Shown here: piece after piece, positions 1 to 11,207 of the stretch
Layout: each line of letters starts with the position of its first letter
Numbering within the stretch: position 1 is the first letter of the stretch
Assembly: GCF_021228235.1 (NCBI RefSeq)
Contig: NZ_JAJQRG010000002.1
Span: 310,001 to 374,000 of the forward strand
Reading direction: 5' to 3'
DNA: 64,000 nucleotides
From: Pseudophaeobacter flagellatus
GTDB taxonomy: Bacteria; Pseudomonadota; Alphaproteobacteria; Rhodobacterales; Rhodobacteraceae
Position numbers and translations under genes: made by a program
Notes under the pieces: generated by a model
Told to the model about the DNA's origin: nothing
What the model saw: the letters and a program-made list of their open reading frames with translations, nothing else
Databases searched by the model: none

Positions 1-166
1 AAAGGATTTCCGCCAAGCCAGTGGAGAACTTGGATATTTTCAACATAGCTTTGATGTCTATGGTCGCGAAGCAGCCCCCTGTCGTAGGGTGGGATGTGGG
101 GGGGAAATCGAGAGAATCACCCAATCCGGGCGATCCACCTTCTATTGTGGCAAGTGCCAAAGATAG
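1..166 (+). CDS. mutM: Formamidopyrimidine-DNA glycosylase, C-terminal end (partial)
   Basis: Only the last 54 codons are in the window, read from base 2 to the TAG at 164-166. They encode the C-terminal part of the Fpg/MutM DNA repair enzyme, which removes 8-oxoguanine and other oxidised purines. The sequence shows the segment [13 protein letters not shown] followed by the zinc finger: Cys in EAAPC, Cys in VGCGG, then [13 protein letters not shown]. That is the four-cysteine finger with the Gln-Ser-Gly-Arg-Ser-Thr DNA-contact stretch typical of MutM. The N-terminal proline and catalytic glutamates lie outside the window. The stop is 63 bases before the next gene, which lies on the same strand. 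Confidence 0.93.
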   Translation, partial: KDFRQASGELGYFQHSFDVYGREAAPCRRVGCGGEIERITQSGRSTFYCGKCQR

Positions 167-229
167 CTTGAACGCGATATCTCTCGTGGTAATGACTCGA
201 TTCTGAACGGAACAATGAAAGCATCAATT

Positions 230-1006
230 ATGGCCTATGAGACGATCAACGTCGATGTGCAGGACCACGTTTGCCTTATCAAACTGCATCGCCCCGAGGC
301 GTTGAACGCGCTCAATGCTGCGCTTGTGAGTGAGCTTTGCACTGCGCTGGAAGAAGCAGATGACAGCGACAAGGTGCGCTGCATCGTCCTGACCGGTTCG
401 GAAAAGGCCTTTGCGGCCGGCGCGGACATCAAAGAGATGGCGGAGCTGAACTTTGCTGAGGTGTATTCCAGCAATCTCTTTGCCCAGGTGAATGATCGTA
501 TTGGCGCCATTCGCAAGCCGATCATCGCTGCTGTGGCAGGGTATGCCCTAGGTGGCGGCTGTGAGCTGGCGATGCTGTGTGATTTCATCATCGCGGCGGA
601 AACTGCCAAGTTTGGCCAGCCTGAAATCAACCTGGGCGTTGTGGCCGGTATTGGCGGCACTCAGCGTCTGACCCGGTTTGTTGGCAAATCGAAATCCATG
701 GATATGAACCTGACGGGCCGTTTCATGGGGGCCGAAGAAGCCGAGCGCGCCGGTCTGGTGTCGCGGGTGGTGCCGCCGAAAAAGCTGATCGAAGAGGCCA
801 TGGGCGCGGCGCAGAAGATAGCTGAAAAATCCCAGATGACCGCCAAGGCCGTCAAGGAAACCGTGAACCGCAGCTACGAGCTTTCTCTGAGCGAAGGCAT
901 GCTGTTTGAACGCCGGGTGTTTCATTCGATGTTTGCAACCGAAGACCAGAAAGAGGGCATGGCCGCCTTCCTGGAAAAGCGCGAAGCCCAGTTCCGCGAC
1001 AAGTAA
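230..1006 (+). CDS. Enoyl-CoA hydratase
   Basis: A crotonase-superfamily enzyme of 258 residues that hydrates trans-2-enoyl-CoA to 3-hydroxyacyl-CoA in fatty acid (or phenylacetate-type) beta-oxidation. The sequence shows the N-terminal strand ending in LNRP-like [10 protein letters not shown], the first oxyanion-hole segment [11 protein letters not shown], the second [11 protein letters not shown], and the catalytic region [19 protein letters not shown], which keeps the glutamates expected of an active hydratase. I chose the start at MAYETI because family members begin there. An in-frame ATG at 215 would add five residues and has a GGA-type site upstream, so it cannot be excluded. The gene follows mutM, an arrangement I associate with Roseobacter genomes, and ends in an intrinsic terminator. 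The CoA chain-length preference cannot be told from sequence. Confidence 0.93.
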   Translation: MAYETINVDVQDHVCLIKLHRPEALNALNAALVSELCTALEEADDSDKVRCIVLTGSEKAFAAGADIKEMAELNFAEVYSSNLFAQVNDRIGAIRKPIIAAVAGYALGGGCELAMLCDFIIAAETAKFGQPEINLGVVAGIGGTQRLTRFVGKSKSMDMNLTGRFMGAEEAERAGLVSRVVPPKKLIEEAMGAAQKIAEKSQMTAKAVKETVNRSYELSLSEGMLFERRVFHSMFATEDQKEGMAAFLEKREAQFRDK

Positions 1007-1046
1007 CTTTTGCAATAGATCATCACCTAGGGGGGCACCCCTGGAG

Positions 1047-1083
1047 CAGGGGGGCAGCCATCGGGTTGGCCCCCTGTGTTTTT
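1047..1083 (+). terminator. Intrinsic terminator after the enoyl-CoA hydratase
   Basis: The arms CAGGGGGGC (1047-1055) and GCCCCCTG (1069-1076) pair with one bulged G. They are followed by TGTTTTT. The hairpin lies 41 bases after the hydratase stop. Confidence 0.6.
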
Positions 1084-1303
1084 GGCGCCTAGACCGCGCG
1101 TCATCACTGGTTTGTCTGCGGGCGTGGCCCTGTGAAGGGCGGGGTTTGGCAATTCACTTGCATCTTGCACTACATGTCTTTAAGGACCGCTCCCATACAT
1201 GCGCGTGCAGCCCGCTAGGCTAGAATCACTCCGATGATCCGATCCGGGTTTGGCTGGCTTGCGCCGATATTGAAATACGAACCCAAAGAGAAGGTCATCA
1301 GAC

Positions 1304-1567
1304 ATGGCAAATACACCTCAGGCTAAAAAGCGCGCGCGTCAGAACGAAAAGCGTTTTGCAGTCAACAAAGCCCGCCGTTCGCGCATCCGTACTTTCCTGC
1401 GTAAAGTTGAAGAAGCCATCGAAGCTGGCAACAAGGACGAAGCCGCTGCTGCTCTGCGTCTTGCCGCTCCTGAACTGATGCGCGGCGTCACCAAAGGCGT
1501 CTACCACAAGAATACCGCATCGCGCAAAGTGTCGCGTCTGACCGCACGGGTCAAAGCGCTGGCGTGA
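1304..1567 (+). CDS. rpsT: 30S ribosomal protein S20
   Basis: A basic 87-residue protein beginning [17 protein letters not shown] and ending LTARVKALA, the full S20 pattern: lysine- and arginine-rich N-terminus, the block [19 protein letters not shown], and the C-terminal [14 protein letters not shown]20 binds 16S rRNA and is needed for early 30S assembly. AGAGAAGG at 1288-1295 provides the ribosome-binding site, about 8 bases before the ATG. It is monocistronic as far as can be seen: a terminator stands on each side (1047-1083 and 1612-1642). The order rpsT then dnaA is common in Rhodobacteraceae. Confidence 0.98.
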   Translation: MANTPQAKKRARQNEKRFAVNKARRSRIRTFLRKVEEAIEAGNKDEAAAALRLAAPELMRGVTKGVYHKNTASRKVSRLTARVKALA

Positions 1568-1579
1568 TTCCCTGCCGGG

Positions 1580-1601
1580 AATTTCTTGCAAGCAAGAAAT
1601 T
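1580..1601. repeat. Perfect 10-bp inverted repeat after rpsT
   Basis: The arms AATTTCTTGC and GCAAGAAATT are perfect reverse complements separated by AA. An A-run (GAAAAAAAT) follows on the plus strand, so on the minus strand the hairpin is preceded rather than followed by T. It lies 12 bases after the rpsT stop and just before the likely true terminator. It may be an mRNA 3'-end stabilising hairpin. Confidence 0.55.
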
Positions 1602-1611
1602 GAAAAAAATG

Positions 1612-1642
1612 AAGGCGTCGCATTTTTGCGGCGTCTTTTTTA
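1612..1642 (+). terminator. Intrinsic terminator of rpsT
   Basis: AAGGCGTCGC pairs with GCGGCGTCTT across an ATTTTT loop, with two G-T pairs. It is followed by TTTTTTATTTG. Confidence 0.75.
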
Positions 1643-2130
1643 TTTGTCCTTATCTGTCTAAGCACTGCTGCAACCGCGAGAGATTCTTTCTGGGCAAAGC
1701 GTGAGTCAACTGCAGAGTTTCGTTGCCGCTGCCCCCCGCAAATTGCTACCACATGTATAGCGATTCACTCGCTGGGGGACAGGCTGCTCGCGGTGACCTT
1801 GACGGGCATCAGGGTTACAAACGGCATGGGGTTCACTGATGACCAATAGGGTTTTCGGGGGATTACGATGCCGCTGTATTTGAGTTTTAGTCAGCTGCCT
1901 TGTCCCATTTGTGTGCAGAACGGTTTTCCCTTCTGAAGCGCGCCGAAGTTCGGCGATCTTTGTTGGATAATCGATTGCCCCGTAAGGGAATGTGGTCAGG
2001 ATGCCTGTCCGCAAACGCAAATTTTGTGTGTGTATATGTGGGTGAAGCGTTGCTCCGGTTCGGAGCGTGACAAAATATTAGGCAAAGATGAAGCGGACGG
2101 CTGCTTGTTCGGGGATGCATGAGGCGCACG
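1643..2130. other. Long untranslated region upstream of dnaA
   Basis: About 490 bases without a supportable gene on either strand. The region presumably carries the dnaA promoter. I found one near-consensus DnaA box on the reverse strand (TGTGTATAT, 2029-2037, against TGTGNATAA), but no cluster of boxes, no CtrA-type TTAA-N7-TTAA site and no AT-rich unwinding element. It does not look like a clear replication origin by eye. Confidence 0.4.
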
Positions 2131-3582
2131 ATGACGGAAGAAAAATGGGGACAGCTCAGGACACGTCTACTAAAGACGGTTGGGCAGAACAACTTTACCA
2201 CTTGGATTGAACCGCTGGAGTTCAATTCGGTCGATGATGGCGTTGCGGTGTTTCACGTACCGACCAATTTCATGGGCAACTATGTTAGCCAGAATTTTTC
2301 AGACCTGATCTTGCATGAGTTCAGCCTTTCGGGTGTGTCGGTCCAGCGCCTGGCCTTTAGGGTTGCCGCCAATTCGCCTGCGCGTCCGGTGCGCCAGGTT
2401 GAACAGCCCAGCGAACCCTTTGCTGAAATGCAGGCTGGCACTGGCCAGAAGCAGCAGAACCTGGACGAAGCCTCGGCTCGATCTGTCGCTTCTGGCGCGT
2501 CGCTATCGAGCAAGGCCACAGCAGCGGCCCCGATGGAGACCCTGCAGGCCGCGCCATTGGATCCACGCTTTACCTTTGACAACTTTGTTGTCGGCAAGCC
2601 AAACGAGCTGGCCCATGCCGCCGCGCGCCGCGTGGCCGAGGGCGGTCCTGTGACCTTTAATCCACTGGTGCTTTATGGTGGCGTCGGCCTGGGTAAAACC
2701 CACCTGATGCATGCCATCGCCTGGGAAATCTCGGCTCAGAACCCCGGCTTGAATGTGCTGTATCTGTCGGCGGAACAGTTCATGTATCGTTTTGTGCAGG
2801 CCCTGCGCGAGCGCAAGATGATGGATTTCAAACATCTGTTCCGCTCGGTTGATGTTTTGATGGTGGATGATGTTCAATTCATCGCCGGCAAGGATTCCAC
2901 CCAGGAAGAGTTTTTCCACACCTTCAACGCTTTGGTGGACCAGAATAAGCAGATCATCATCTCTGCCGACCGCGCGCCGGGGGAAATCAAGGATCTGGAA
3001 GATCGGGTGAAATCGCGCCTGCAATGTGGCCTGGTGGTGGATCTGCATCCCACCGATTATGAACTGCGTCTGGGCATTCTGCAGACCAAGGTTCAACTGC
3101 AGCAAAAGACCTATCCCGACCTGCAGATCGCCGATGGCGTGCTGGAGTTCCTGGCGCATCGGATTTCTACCAATGTGCGGGTGCTCGAAGGGGCGCTGAC
3201 CCGGCTGTTTGCCTTTGCTTCCCTGGTCGGACGCGAGATCGACATGGATCTGACCCAGGACTGTCTCGCTGATGTGCTGCGCGCCTCAGAGCGCAAGATC
3301 ACGGTTGAGGAAATCCAGCGCAAGGTTTCGGAATATTACAACATTCGGATGTCCGATATCATTGGTCCCAAGCGCCTGCGCTCCTATGCGCGGCCGCGTC
3401 AGGTGGCGATGTATCTGTGCAAGAAACTGACCAGCCGCAGCCTGCCGGAAATTGGTCGCCGCTTTGGTGGTCGTGATCACACCACGGTGATGCACGGGGT
3501 GCGCCGCATCGAAGAGTTGAAGTCCACCGATGGGCAGATCGCGGAAGACGTGGAAATGCTGCGCCGGTCGCTCGAATCCTAA
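2131..3582 (+). CDS. dnaA: Chromosomal replication initiator protein DnaA
   Basis: DnaA binds DnaA boxes at the origin, oligomerises as an AAA+ ATPase and melts the duplex. The protein has the N-terminal domain I (WGQLRTRLLKTVGQNNFTTW), a low-complexity Gln/Ser/Ala-rich linker, the ATPase core with Walker A GGVGLGKTHL, Walker B VLMVDDVQF and sensor segments, and the C-terminal DNA-binding domain IV with the signature GGRDHTTVMHGVRRIE. I chose MTEEKW as the start (483 residues) because family members begin at that point. An in-frame ATG at 2119 has GGGGA just upstream and would add four residues. A terminator follows at 3612-3640, so dnaN is separately transcribed or reached by read-through. 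Confidence 0.97.
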   Translation: MTEEKWGQLRTRLLKTVGQNNFTTWIEPLEFNSVDDGVAVFHVPTNFMGNYVSQNFSDLILHEFSLSGVSVQRLAFRVAANSPARPVRQVEQPSEPFAEMQAGTGQKQQNLDEASARSVASGASLSSKATAAAPMETLQAAPLDPRFTFDNFVVGKPNELAHAAARRVAEGGPVTFNPLVLYGGVGLGKTHLMHAIAWEISAQNPGLNVLYLSAEQFMYRFVQALRERKMMDFKHLFRSVDVLMVDDVQFIAGKDSTQEEFFHTFNALVDQNKQIIISADRAPGEIKDLEDRVKSRLQCGLVVDLHPTDYELRLGILQTKVQLQQKTYPDLQIADGVLEFLAHRISTNVRVLEGALTRLFAFASLVGREIDMDLTQDCLADVLRASERKITVEEIQRKVSEYYNIRMSDIIGPKRLRSYARPRQVAMYLCKKLTSRSLPEIGRRFGGRDHTTVMHGVRRIEELKSTDGQIAEDVEMLRRSLES

Positions 3583-3611
3583 AGCCTGTGGGTGCAAACC
3601 TGCAAAAATAC

Positions 3612-3640
3612 ACGGCTCCGGTTTTCCGGGGCCGTTTTTA
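3612..3640 (+). terminator. Intrinsic terminator of dnaA
   Basis: ACGGCTCCGG, loop TTTT, CCGGGGCCGT, then TTTTTATT. The 10-bp stem has one T-G pair. It lies 29 bases after the dnaA stop. Confidence 0.88.
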
Positions 3641-3815
3641 TTGCAGCACTTGGGGCAGCACTTGGGGTTGCCCCCTTGACGCTGTTGATTTTCCCTTGGA
3701 AAACTTCATAAAAAGCCTTGTGCATGAGGGGTAAACCGCTACTTTGCCTATCCCGGACATTGCCCTGACATGGCCTGGGCGACAGCGCAGCGGCGCGACG
3801 AAAAGGAAAAGCGAC

Positions 3816-4937
3816 ATGAAGATCAGCATTGAACGTGGCACACTCCTGAAGGCCGTTGCGCAGGCACAGTCGGTGGTTGAGCGGCGCAATACCATTCCAA
3901 TCCTGGCCAATGTTCTGATCGAAGCCGAGGGCGATATGGCGCAGTTCCGCGCCACCGACCTTGATATCGAGGTGGTCGACAAGGCGCCGGCGCAGGTTGA
4001 ACGGGCAGGTGCCACCACCGTGGCCGCCACCACCCTGCATGAAATTGTGCGCAAGCTACCCGATGGTGCCCTGGTGACGCTGACGGCGGATGCCGCAACC
4101 GGCCGACTGACGGTCGAAGCCGGGCGTTCCAACTTCTCGCTGGCGACCCTGCCGCGCGAAGACTTCCCTGTGATGGCCAGCTCGGAATATCATTCGAACT
4201 TTACCGCCAATGCGGCCATGCTGCGCCGTCTCTTTGATAAATCAAAATTTGCTATCTCGACTGAGGAAACCCGCTATTATCTCAACGGGGTCTATATGCA
4301 TATTTCGGATGCCACGGAGGGTGGCAAGGTCTTGCGCTGTGTCGCCACTGATGGTCACCGTCTGGCGCGGATTGATGCCGCCCTGCCGATGGGTGCCGAG
4401 GACATGCCTGGCGTGATCGTGCCGCGCAAAACCGTGGGAGAGCTGCGCAAGCTGTTGGATGACGATGAGATGGATATCGCCGTCTCGGTCTCTGAAACCA
4501 AGGTGCGCTTTGCCACGCCCAACCTGACCCTGACCTCCAAGGTCATTGATGGCACCTTCCCCGATTACACCCGCGTGATCCCGGTCGGCAATACCCGCCG
4601 CCTGGAGGTGGACGCGGCTGAATTTGCCCGCGCTGTGGACCGGGTTGCCACCGTGTCCTCTGAACGGTCGCGTGCGGTGAAACTGCAGCTGGACGAAGAC
4701 CGCCTTGTGCTCTCCGTCAATGCGCCCGATAGCGGTGCCGCCGAGGAAGAGCTGGCGGTGGCCTATAGTGATGAACGTCTGGAAATTGGCTTTAACGCCA
4801 AATACCTGCTGGAAATCGCCAATCAGGTTGATCGCGAAAATGCGGTCTTCATGTTCAACTCTTCCGGGGACCCGACCCTGATGCGCGAAGGCAGCGACGA
4901 AAGCGCGGTCTATGTTGTTATGCCGATGCGCGTATAA
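3816..4937 (+). CDS. dnaN: DNA polymerase III subunit beta (sliding clamp)
   Basis: A 373-residue sliding clamp that encircles DNA and tethers DNA polymerase III and other replication and repair factors. The N-terminus MKISIERGTLLKAVAQAQ, followed by VVERRNTIPILANVLIEA, is typical of alphaproteobacterial DnaN. The third domain ends with DPTLMREG and the C-terminal VYVVMPMRV, the end that shapes the clamp-binding pocket. I placed the start at 3816 because AAGGA precedes it at 3803-3807 and because the protein family begins with MKI or MKF. The longer frame from 3744 would add 24 unlikely residues. recF follows after 45 bases on the same strand. Confidence 0.97.
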   Translation: MKISIERGTLLKAVAQAQSVVERRNTIPILANVLIEAEGDMAQFRATDLDIEVVDKAPAQVERAGATTVAATTLHEIVRKLPDGALVTLTADAATGRLTVEAGRSNFSLATLPREDFPVMASSEYHSNFTANAAMLRRLFDKSKFAISTEETRYYLNGVYMHISDATEGGKVLRCVATDGHRLARIDAALPMGAEDMPGVIVPRKTVGELRKLLDDDEMDIAVSVSETKVRFATPNLTLTSKVIDGTFPDYTRVIPVGNTRRLEVDAAEFARAVDRVATVSSERSRAVKLQLDEDRLVLSVNAPDSGAAEEELAVAYSDERLEIGFNAKYLLEIANQVDRENAVFMFNSSGDPTLMREGSDESAVYVVMPMRV

Positions 4938-4982
4938 TTGGTGGTTTGCAGCGGCGCCGTGTAGCAAAAGGCGCGCCCATTC

Positions 4983-6080
4983 ATGTTGGCCTTAACTGAA
5001 TTGACCCTGTCTCATTTTCGCTCGCATCTGCGGGCGGACTTGCATTTGGACGGCCGCCCCGTGGCCATCCATGGCCACAATGGTGCGGGCAAGACCAATA
5101 TCCTAGAGGCGGTTTCGCTGTTTTCCCCGGGGCGCGGATTGCGCCGGGCGAGTGCAGCCGAGATGGTGCGTCGCCCCGATGCCCCCGGCTGGAAGCTCAA
5201 GGCGGTGCTGCAGGCCCCCGAACAGGCCTATGAGGTTGAAACCTGGTCAGAGGCGGGCGCGGCGCGGCAGGTGCGGATCGACAACAAGGCCTCTAATCAG
5301 ATTGCGCTGGGGCAGATTTGCCGGGTGGTCTGGCTGGTGCCGGTGATGGATCGCCTCTGGGTTGAGGCCGCCGAGGGCCGCCGCCGTTTCCTGGACCGGA
5401 TTGCGCTGAGCTTTGATCCCGACCACGCCGAGGCAACACTTGCCTATGAAAAAGCCATGCGCGAACGCAATAAATTGCTGAAGGAACAGATCCGCGATGC
5501 TGCTTGGTACCGGGTACTTGAGGCGCAGATGGCCGGTGCCGGGCATCGCATTCATCAGGCGCGCTGTCAGGCCCTGACGCGACTTGCTGCGGCGCAGACC
5601 GATACCGAGACGCAGTTTCCCACCGCCGAGCTGCAACTGATCCAGTCCGAGGGTGAGATGCCCGAGAGCGAGGCTGATCTGGCGACTGCCCTGGCCGAAG
5701 GGCGGTCGCGCGACATGGCCGTGGGGCGCACGCTGGTTGGCCCGCATCGCAGCGATCTGATCGGCACCTATGCCCGCAAGGGGATCGCCGCCAAAGACTG
5801 TTCGACGGGCGAACAAAAGGCGCTTTTGGTTTCGCTGATCCTGGCCAATGCACGGGCGCTGGCAGCTGCCGAGGGCGCGCCGCCCATCCTGTTGCTGGAT
5901 GAGGTTGCCGCCCATCTGGATGCGGCGCGTCGTGCGGCCCTGTATGATGAGATATGCGCCCTGGGCACCCAGGCCTGGATGACCGGCACCGGGCCCGAGC
6001 TCTTCGCCGAGTTGGGCGGGCGCGCCCAGCGGATTGAGGTGACAGAGGCCGAGGGCGGTTCGGAGCTGCTGCAGTCGTGA
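4983..6080 (+). CDS. recF: DNA replication and repair protein RecF
   Basis: A 365-residue SMC-like ATPase that helps load RecA on gapped single-stranded DNA together with RecO and RecR. Visible motifs are the N-terminal LTLSHFRSH, Walker A GHNGAGKTNILEAVSLFSPGRGLR (the P-loop is GHNGAGKTN), the ABC signature region STGEQKALLVSLILANA and Walker B PPILLLDEVAAHLD. The length is normal for the family. The gene sits in the classic dnaA-dnaN-recF-gyrB cluster. Its TGA overlaps the GTG start of the following exporter gene (GTGA), so the two are probably translationally coupled. Confidence 0.97.
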   Translation: MLALTELTLSHFRSHLRADLHLDGRPVAIHGHNGAGKTNILEAVSLFSPGRGLRRASAAEMVRRPDAPGWKLKAVLQAPEQAYEVETWSEAGAARQVRIDNKASNQIALGQICRVVWLVPVMDRLWVEAAEGRRRFLDRIALSFDPDHAEATLAYEKAMRERNKLLKEQIRDAAWYRVLEAQMAGAGHRIHQARCQALTRLAAAQTDTETQFPTAELQLIQSEGEMPESEADLATALAEGRSRDMAVGRTLVGPHRSDLIGTYARKGIAAKDCSTGEQKALLVSLILANARALAAAEGAPPILLLDEVAAHLDAARRAALYDEICALGTQAWMTGTGPELFAELGGRAQRIEVTEAEGGSELLQS

Positions 6081-6697
6081 GCTTGTCGATCTGGGATCTG
6101 TTGCTTTATGCTGGGGCGCTGTTTGTGTTGTTTCTGACGCCGGGGCCAGTCTGGCTGGCGGTGATGGCCCGGTCGGTGTCTGGCGGGTTTCACGCCGCCT
6201 GGCCGCTGGCGCTTGGGGTGGCCTGCGGCGATGTCTTCTGGTCGTTAGTGGCGATCGGCGGCATGTCCTGGCTGGCGACAAGCCTGGCTGAGGTGATGCT
6301 GGTACTGCGCTGGGGTGCCTGTGTGATGTTCGTCGTGATGGGCGTGTTGGTGTTGCGCCACGCGAACCGCAAGCTAAGCGAGAACCGCGCCCTGACTGCC
6401 CCGGGTCTCTGGGCTGGCTTTGTTGCTGGGCTGGCGGTGATCCTGGGCAATCCGAAGGCAGTATTATTCTACATGGGGCTATTGCCGGGGTTCTTTGACC
6501 TTGGTGCGACCACCCTGGTGGATGTCGCCGTTATCGCCTGTCTGTCCTTTGTGGTGCCCTTGCTGGGGAATCTGAGCATGGCGGCGATGGTGCATCATCT
6601 GCGGGTGGTGCTTGCCTCTGATCAGGCGCTACGGCGGATGAACAGGGTGTCGGGTGGTCTGCTGATCGCTGTGGGGCTGCTGTTGCCCTTCACCTGA
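6077..6697 (+). CDS. LysE family translocator
   Basis: A 206-residue integral membrane protein of the LysE/RhtB amino acid exporter family. It starts with GTG, overlapping the recF stop by four bases. The sequence shows about six hydrophobic segments, the N-terminal family motif FLTPGPVWLAVMARS (the conserved Pro-Gly-Pro), a conserved GFVAGLAVILGNPKAVLFY stretch (the NPK motif is family-typical), and a hydrophobic C-terminus. The substrate is unknown; relatives export lysine, threonine or homoserine. It interrupts the usual recF-gyrB adjacency, an arrangement I believe occurs in related Roseobacter genomes. Confidence 0.88.
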   Translation: MSLSIWDLLLYAGALFVLFLTPGPVWLAVMARSVSGGFHAAWPLALGVACGDVFWSLVAIGGMSWLATSLAEVMLVLRWGACVMFVVMGVLVLRHANRKLSENRALTAPGLWAGFVAGLAVILGNPKAVLFYMGLLPGFFDLGATTLVDVAVIACLSFVVPLLGNLSMAAMVHHLRVVLASDQALRRMNRVSGGLLIAVGLLLPFT

Positions 6698-6827
6698 TCA
6701 CAGCCCAGCCCGGACGCGGCCGACAGGCGTGGCTGGCTGTTCTTCTACGCCCCTGTCCATGATCAATAAAAACCGGGCTCTGTGGGTGACAATAGGGGCG
6801 CGGTTGGATATAAAATCACAAAGATAA

Positions 6828-9260
<2,433 letters not shown>

Positions 9261-9303
9261 TCGCTGTAGGATGGCCCAAAGCACTTCGCACACCTCGTAA
9301 TTC

Positions 9304-9332
9304 TTCGCGAAACGCCCAAAGTGTTTCGCGAA
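9304..9332. repeat. Perfect 10-bp inverted repeat after gyrB
   Basis: TTCGCGAAAC (9304-9313) and GTTTCGCGAA (9323-9332) are perfect reverse complements around a 9-base loop, 43 bases after the gyrB stop. There is no T-run, so it is not a standard terminator. It could stabilise or end the gyrB mRNA, and it lies at the junction between core genome and island. Confidence 0.5.
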
Positions 9333-9356
9333 TTGTTCTACAGCTGCTTTTGAGTA

Positions 9357-9452
9357 CTAATCAGTAACACCGAATTTCTCTTTCACGCGCTCAACCGTAG
9401 AGCGCCATTTCGGGGTCTTGGGCTTACAGACGGAGTTCTGGTTTTCAGACAT
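9357..9452 (-). CDS. Putative 31-residue small protein
   Basis: A short minus-strand frame, ATG at 9452 and TAG at 9357-9359. It encodes a basic peptide that begins MSENQNSVCKPKTPKWRS and ends EKFGVTD. AAGAG stands 8 bases before the ATG, and the frame begins 32 bases after the stop of the nuclease-like gene on the same strand, so it could be the last member of that operon. No function can be assigned. Evidence is limited to the ribosome-binding site and position. Confidence 0.35.
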   Translation of the reverse strand: MSENQNSVCKPKTPKWRSTVERVKEKFGVTD

Positions 9453-9484
9453 TTCGAACTCTTGAAAGTCTACCAACGGGAACA

Positions 9485-10843
9485 TCAATTACGGTCGTTC
9501 CAGTGGAGACCTTCGACTGCTTCATGATCGTCCGCGATTAGCAGGTGCCCTGGCAATGGCTCCTTAGTCCTGTGCGACCCAATGCGATAAGGGGCCATCG
9601 ATTCTTCCATCGCGCAGGATTCATCCTGACGTGTTGTAACCTCTACTTGGAAGTAGTTTCCATAAATCCAACGTAATCTGGATGACGACACGGTGAAGTC
9701 ACGGGCGATCAGGTGGTTCTGAAGGTGTCGCATTTGATCAACCATTTGATGGCCCAGGCTTTCCATGCCAACGTGCACTACTCCTGGACAATCATCGGGC
9801 AGCTGGCCTTCTGCACTGGCGATCTTTCGTTTGAAATGGTCGGCTTTGGCGCGACGGGATTTTGGTGAATGACTTGCCCAATTCACCAAAGAAGCGTGGT
9901 GGATCACATCAGCATAGGACGGTTTTGACGGGGCGCGGCTGCATTTTACATTCAGTGAGTGTGAAGCTCCGTGCTCATGTTCGCCGCTGATGATCTCCAT
10001 CATTCTGGTAGAGCCAACATAAACAAAATCAGAATCCATAATTGCTCTAACCAAATCCCATTGAACCGGTCTAAGACGTATATCTGCTCGCCCATCCGAG
10101 TCTTCCACGGTGTCCTCAAATGGCAGAAGTTTTTCAATTCGGTCTCTAAGATAGGATTCTGGGAAGTTCACTAACTCTTCGTGAAAACGAACATCCAAGA
10201 CGAAAGATTGATCGCTGGCTTCACTCAATTCATGCACCTTGGATGCGAGAGCCTTGCCCATTTTCTCTTCTCTAACGGCATATCCAGAACGCATGATGCG
10301 CTTGCATTCGACTGCCCACCGTGCCCCCGGTTTGGCTACATGTAGATCCGGTGTGCGTCCAAGGCCCGGTGTTTCGTCGACAAACGAAACTGTTGACCAA
10401 CCGTGCCGTTTATAGGTGCCAGCCACCAATAACTCGTAGATACCTCCTTCAGGTTGACTGCGCTCCGAGGTCATCAATCGCTTTGCGCGTTTCTCTACGC
10501 CATCCACCTTTTCGAGATGCTTTAGATCCTTCCCTATTTTCTGGATGTAGGGGACAATTCTGGCAGATTCGTCTGGCACCCAGAATTCACGCCCGACCGC
10601 ATATGTCTCCGCCTGAAAGATGAACCATGCCATCTCATCTCGTTTGTCAAAAATTTCGATTTCTTGAGCATCTTCCCATCGTTCTCTGTTTTTCAGGTAA
10701 GTCTGTCGGCACCGTTGAAGGCGCTCGGTCATCTCAGTTTCCGGGACAAACGATTTCAACCATTCGACCGCGCGTTTAGTGTCGTCGCAGATCCAATCCT
10801 GCCCGGTTCGTGGTGCAACCCAAAGAGGGTTTCGATCGTTCAT
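9485..10843 (-). CDS. PD-(D/E)XK nuclease-like protein of unknown function
   Basis: A 452-residue protein I do not recognise as a named family. Its middle part looks like a PD-(D/E)XK nuclease core: Glu137 in the helix GIYELLVAGTYKRHGW, Asp166 in GRTPDLHVA, and Glu179-Cys-Lys181 in WAVECKRIMRSG. The spacing and the order E...PD...ExK are those of restriction-type and Mrr-like nucleases. The first 120 residues are charged and helical. The C-terminal 250 residues show nothing known to me. It is the fifth gene of the hsdR-hsdM-hsdS-orf116 series, with only 13 bases separating it from the gene before. That suggests a restriction-related or accessory defence role. Function is inferred from the motif and neighbours only. 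Confidence 0.72.
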   Translation of the reverse strand: MNDRNPLWVAPRTGQDWICDDTKRAVEWLKSFVPETEMTERLQRCRQTYLKNRERWEDAQEIEIFDKRDEMAWFIFQAETYAVGREFWVPDESARIVPYIQKIGKDLKHLEKVDGVEKRAKRLMTSERSQPEGGIYELLVAGTYKRHGWSTVSFVDETPGLGRTPDLHVAKPGARWAVECKRIMRSGYAVREEKMGKALASKVHELSEASDQSFVLDVRFHEELVNFPESYLRDRIEKLLPFEDTVEDSDGRADIRLRPVQWDLVRAIMDSDFVYVGSTRMMEIISGEHEHGASHSLNVKCSRAPSKPSYADVIHHASLVNWASHSPKSRRAKADHFKRKIASAEGQLPDDCPGVVHVGMESLGHQMVDQMRHLQNHLIARDFTVSSSRLRWIYGNYFQVEVTTRQDESCAMEESMAPYRIGSHRTKEPLPGHLLIADDHEAVEGLHWNDRN

Positions 10844-10856
10844 ATTGATTATTTTC

Positions 10857-11207
10857 TTATTTATACCAAGCGATTAAACGGTTCAGAGCGTCGCGCGACG
10901 AGACCTCAACATAAATTCCAGAACCATTAGCAAGCGCCCGAAGCTCAGAACGCTCAAGATCAGCACACTTCTTGCTGTCTAAAATCGAAACTCCTGGAAT
11001 GCTCGGTGGCGTCGGTGGTTCGATCCATATGCGAACAGTCTCAAGATTTGATGGGTAAACGTCGAGCGCCAACACCTTGTCTTTCGATTTGAAGGCCATC
11101 ACCTTTTGGTTTTCCAATCCCTTCCTGGCCCCAGAAGGGACTTTGTTTACTGCCTCACCGAAAGTCAGGACAAGGACGGGCAGTGCGTCGAGAACTCGAA
11201 GGGTCAT
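10857..11207 (-). CDS. Hypothetical protein in the type I RM operon
   Basis: A 116-residue protein with no family I recognise. Its ATG overlaps the hsdS stop (ATGA), and 13 bases separate its stop from the next gene, so it is clearly in the same transcript. The sequence has a hydrophobic N-terminal strand (LDALPVLVLTFGEAV), a basic loop, and a C-terminal segment LRALANGSGIYVEVSSRDALNRLIAWY that looks like a small alpha/beta fold. It has no signal peptide or membrane segment. It could be a modifier or partner of the restriction system or of the nuclease-like protein downstream. That is inference from position. Confidence 0.7.
   Translation of the reverse strand: MTLRVLDALPVLVLTFGEAVNKVPSGARKGLENQKVMAFKSKDKVLALDVYPSNLETVRIWIEPPTPPSIPGVSILDSKKCADLERSELRALANGSGIYVEVSSRDALNRLIAWYK

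Noticed and set aside
2029-2037. A DnaA box upstream of dnaA marking oriC
   Set aside because: One imperfect box is not enough; no cluster, AT-rich element or other origin motif was seen.
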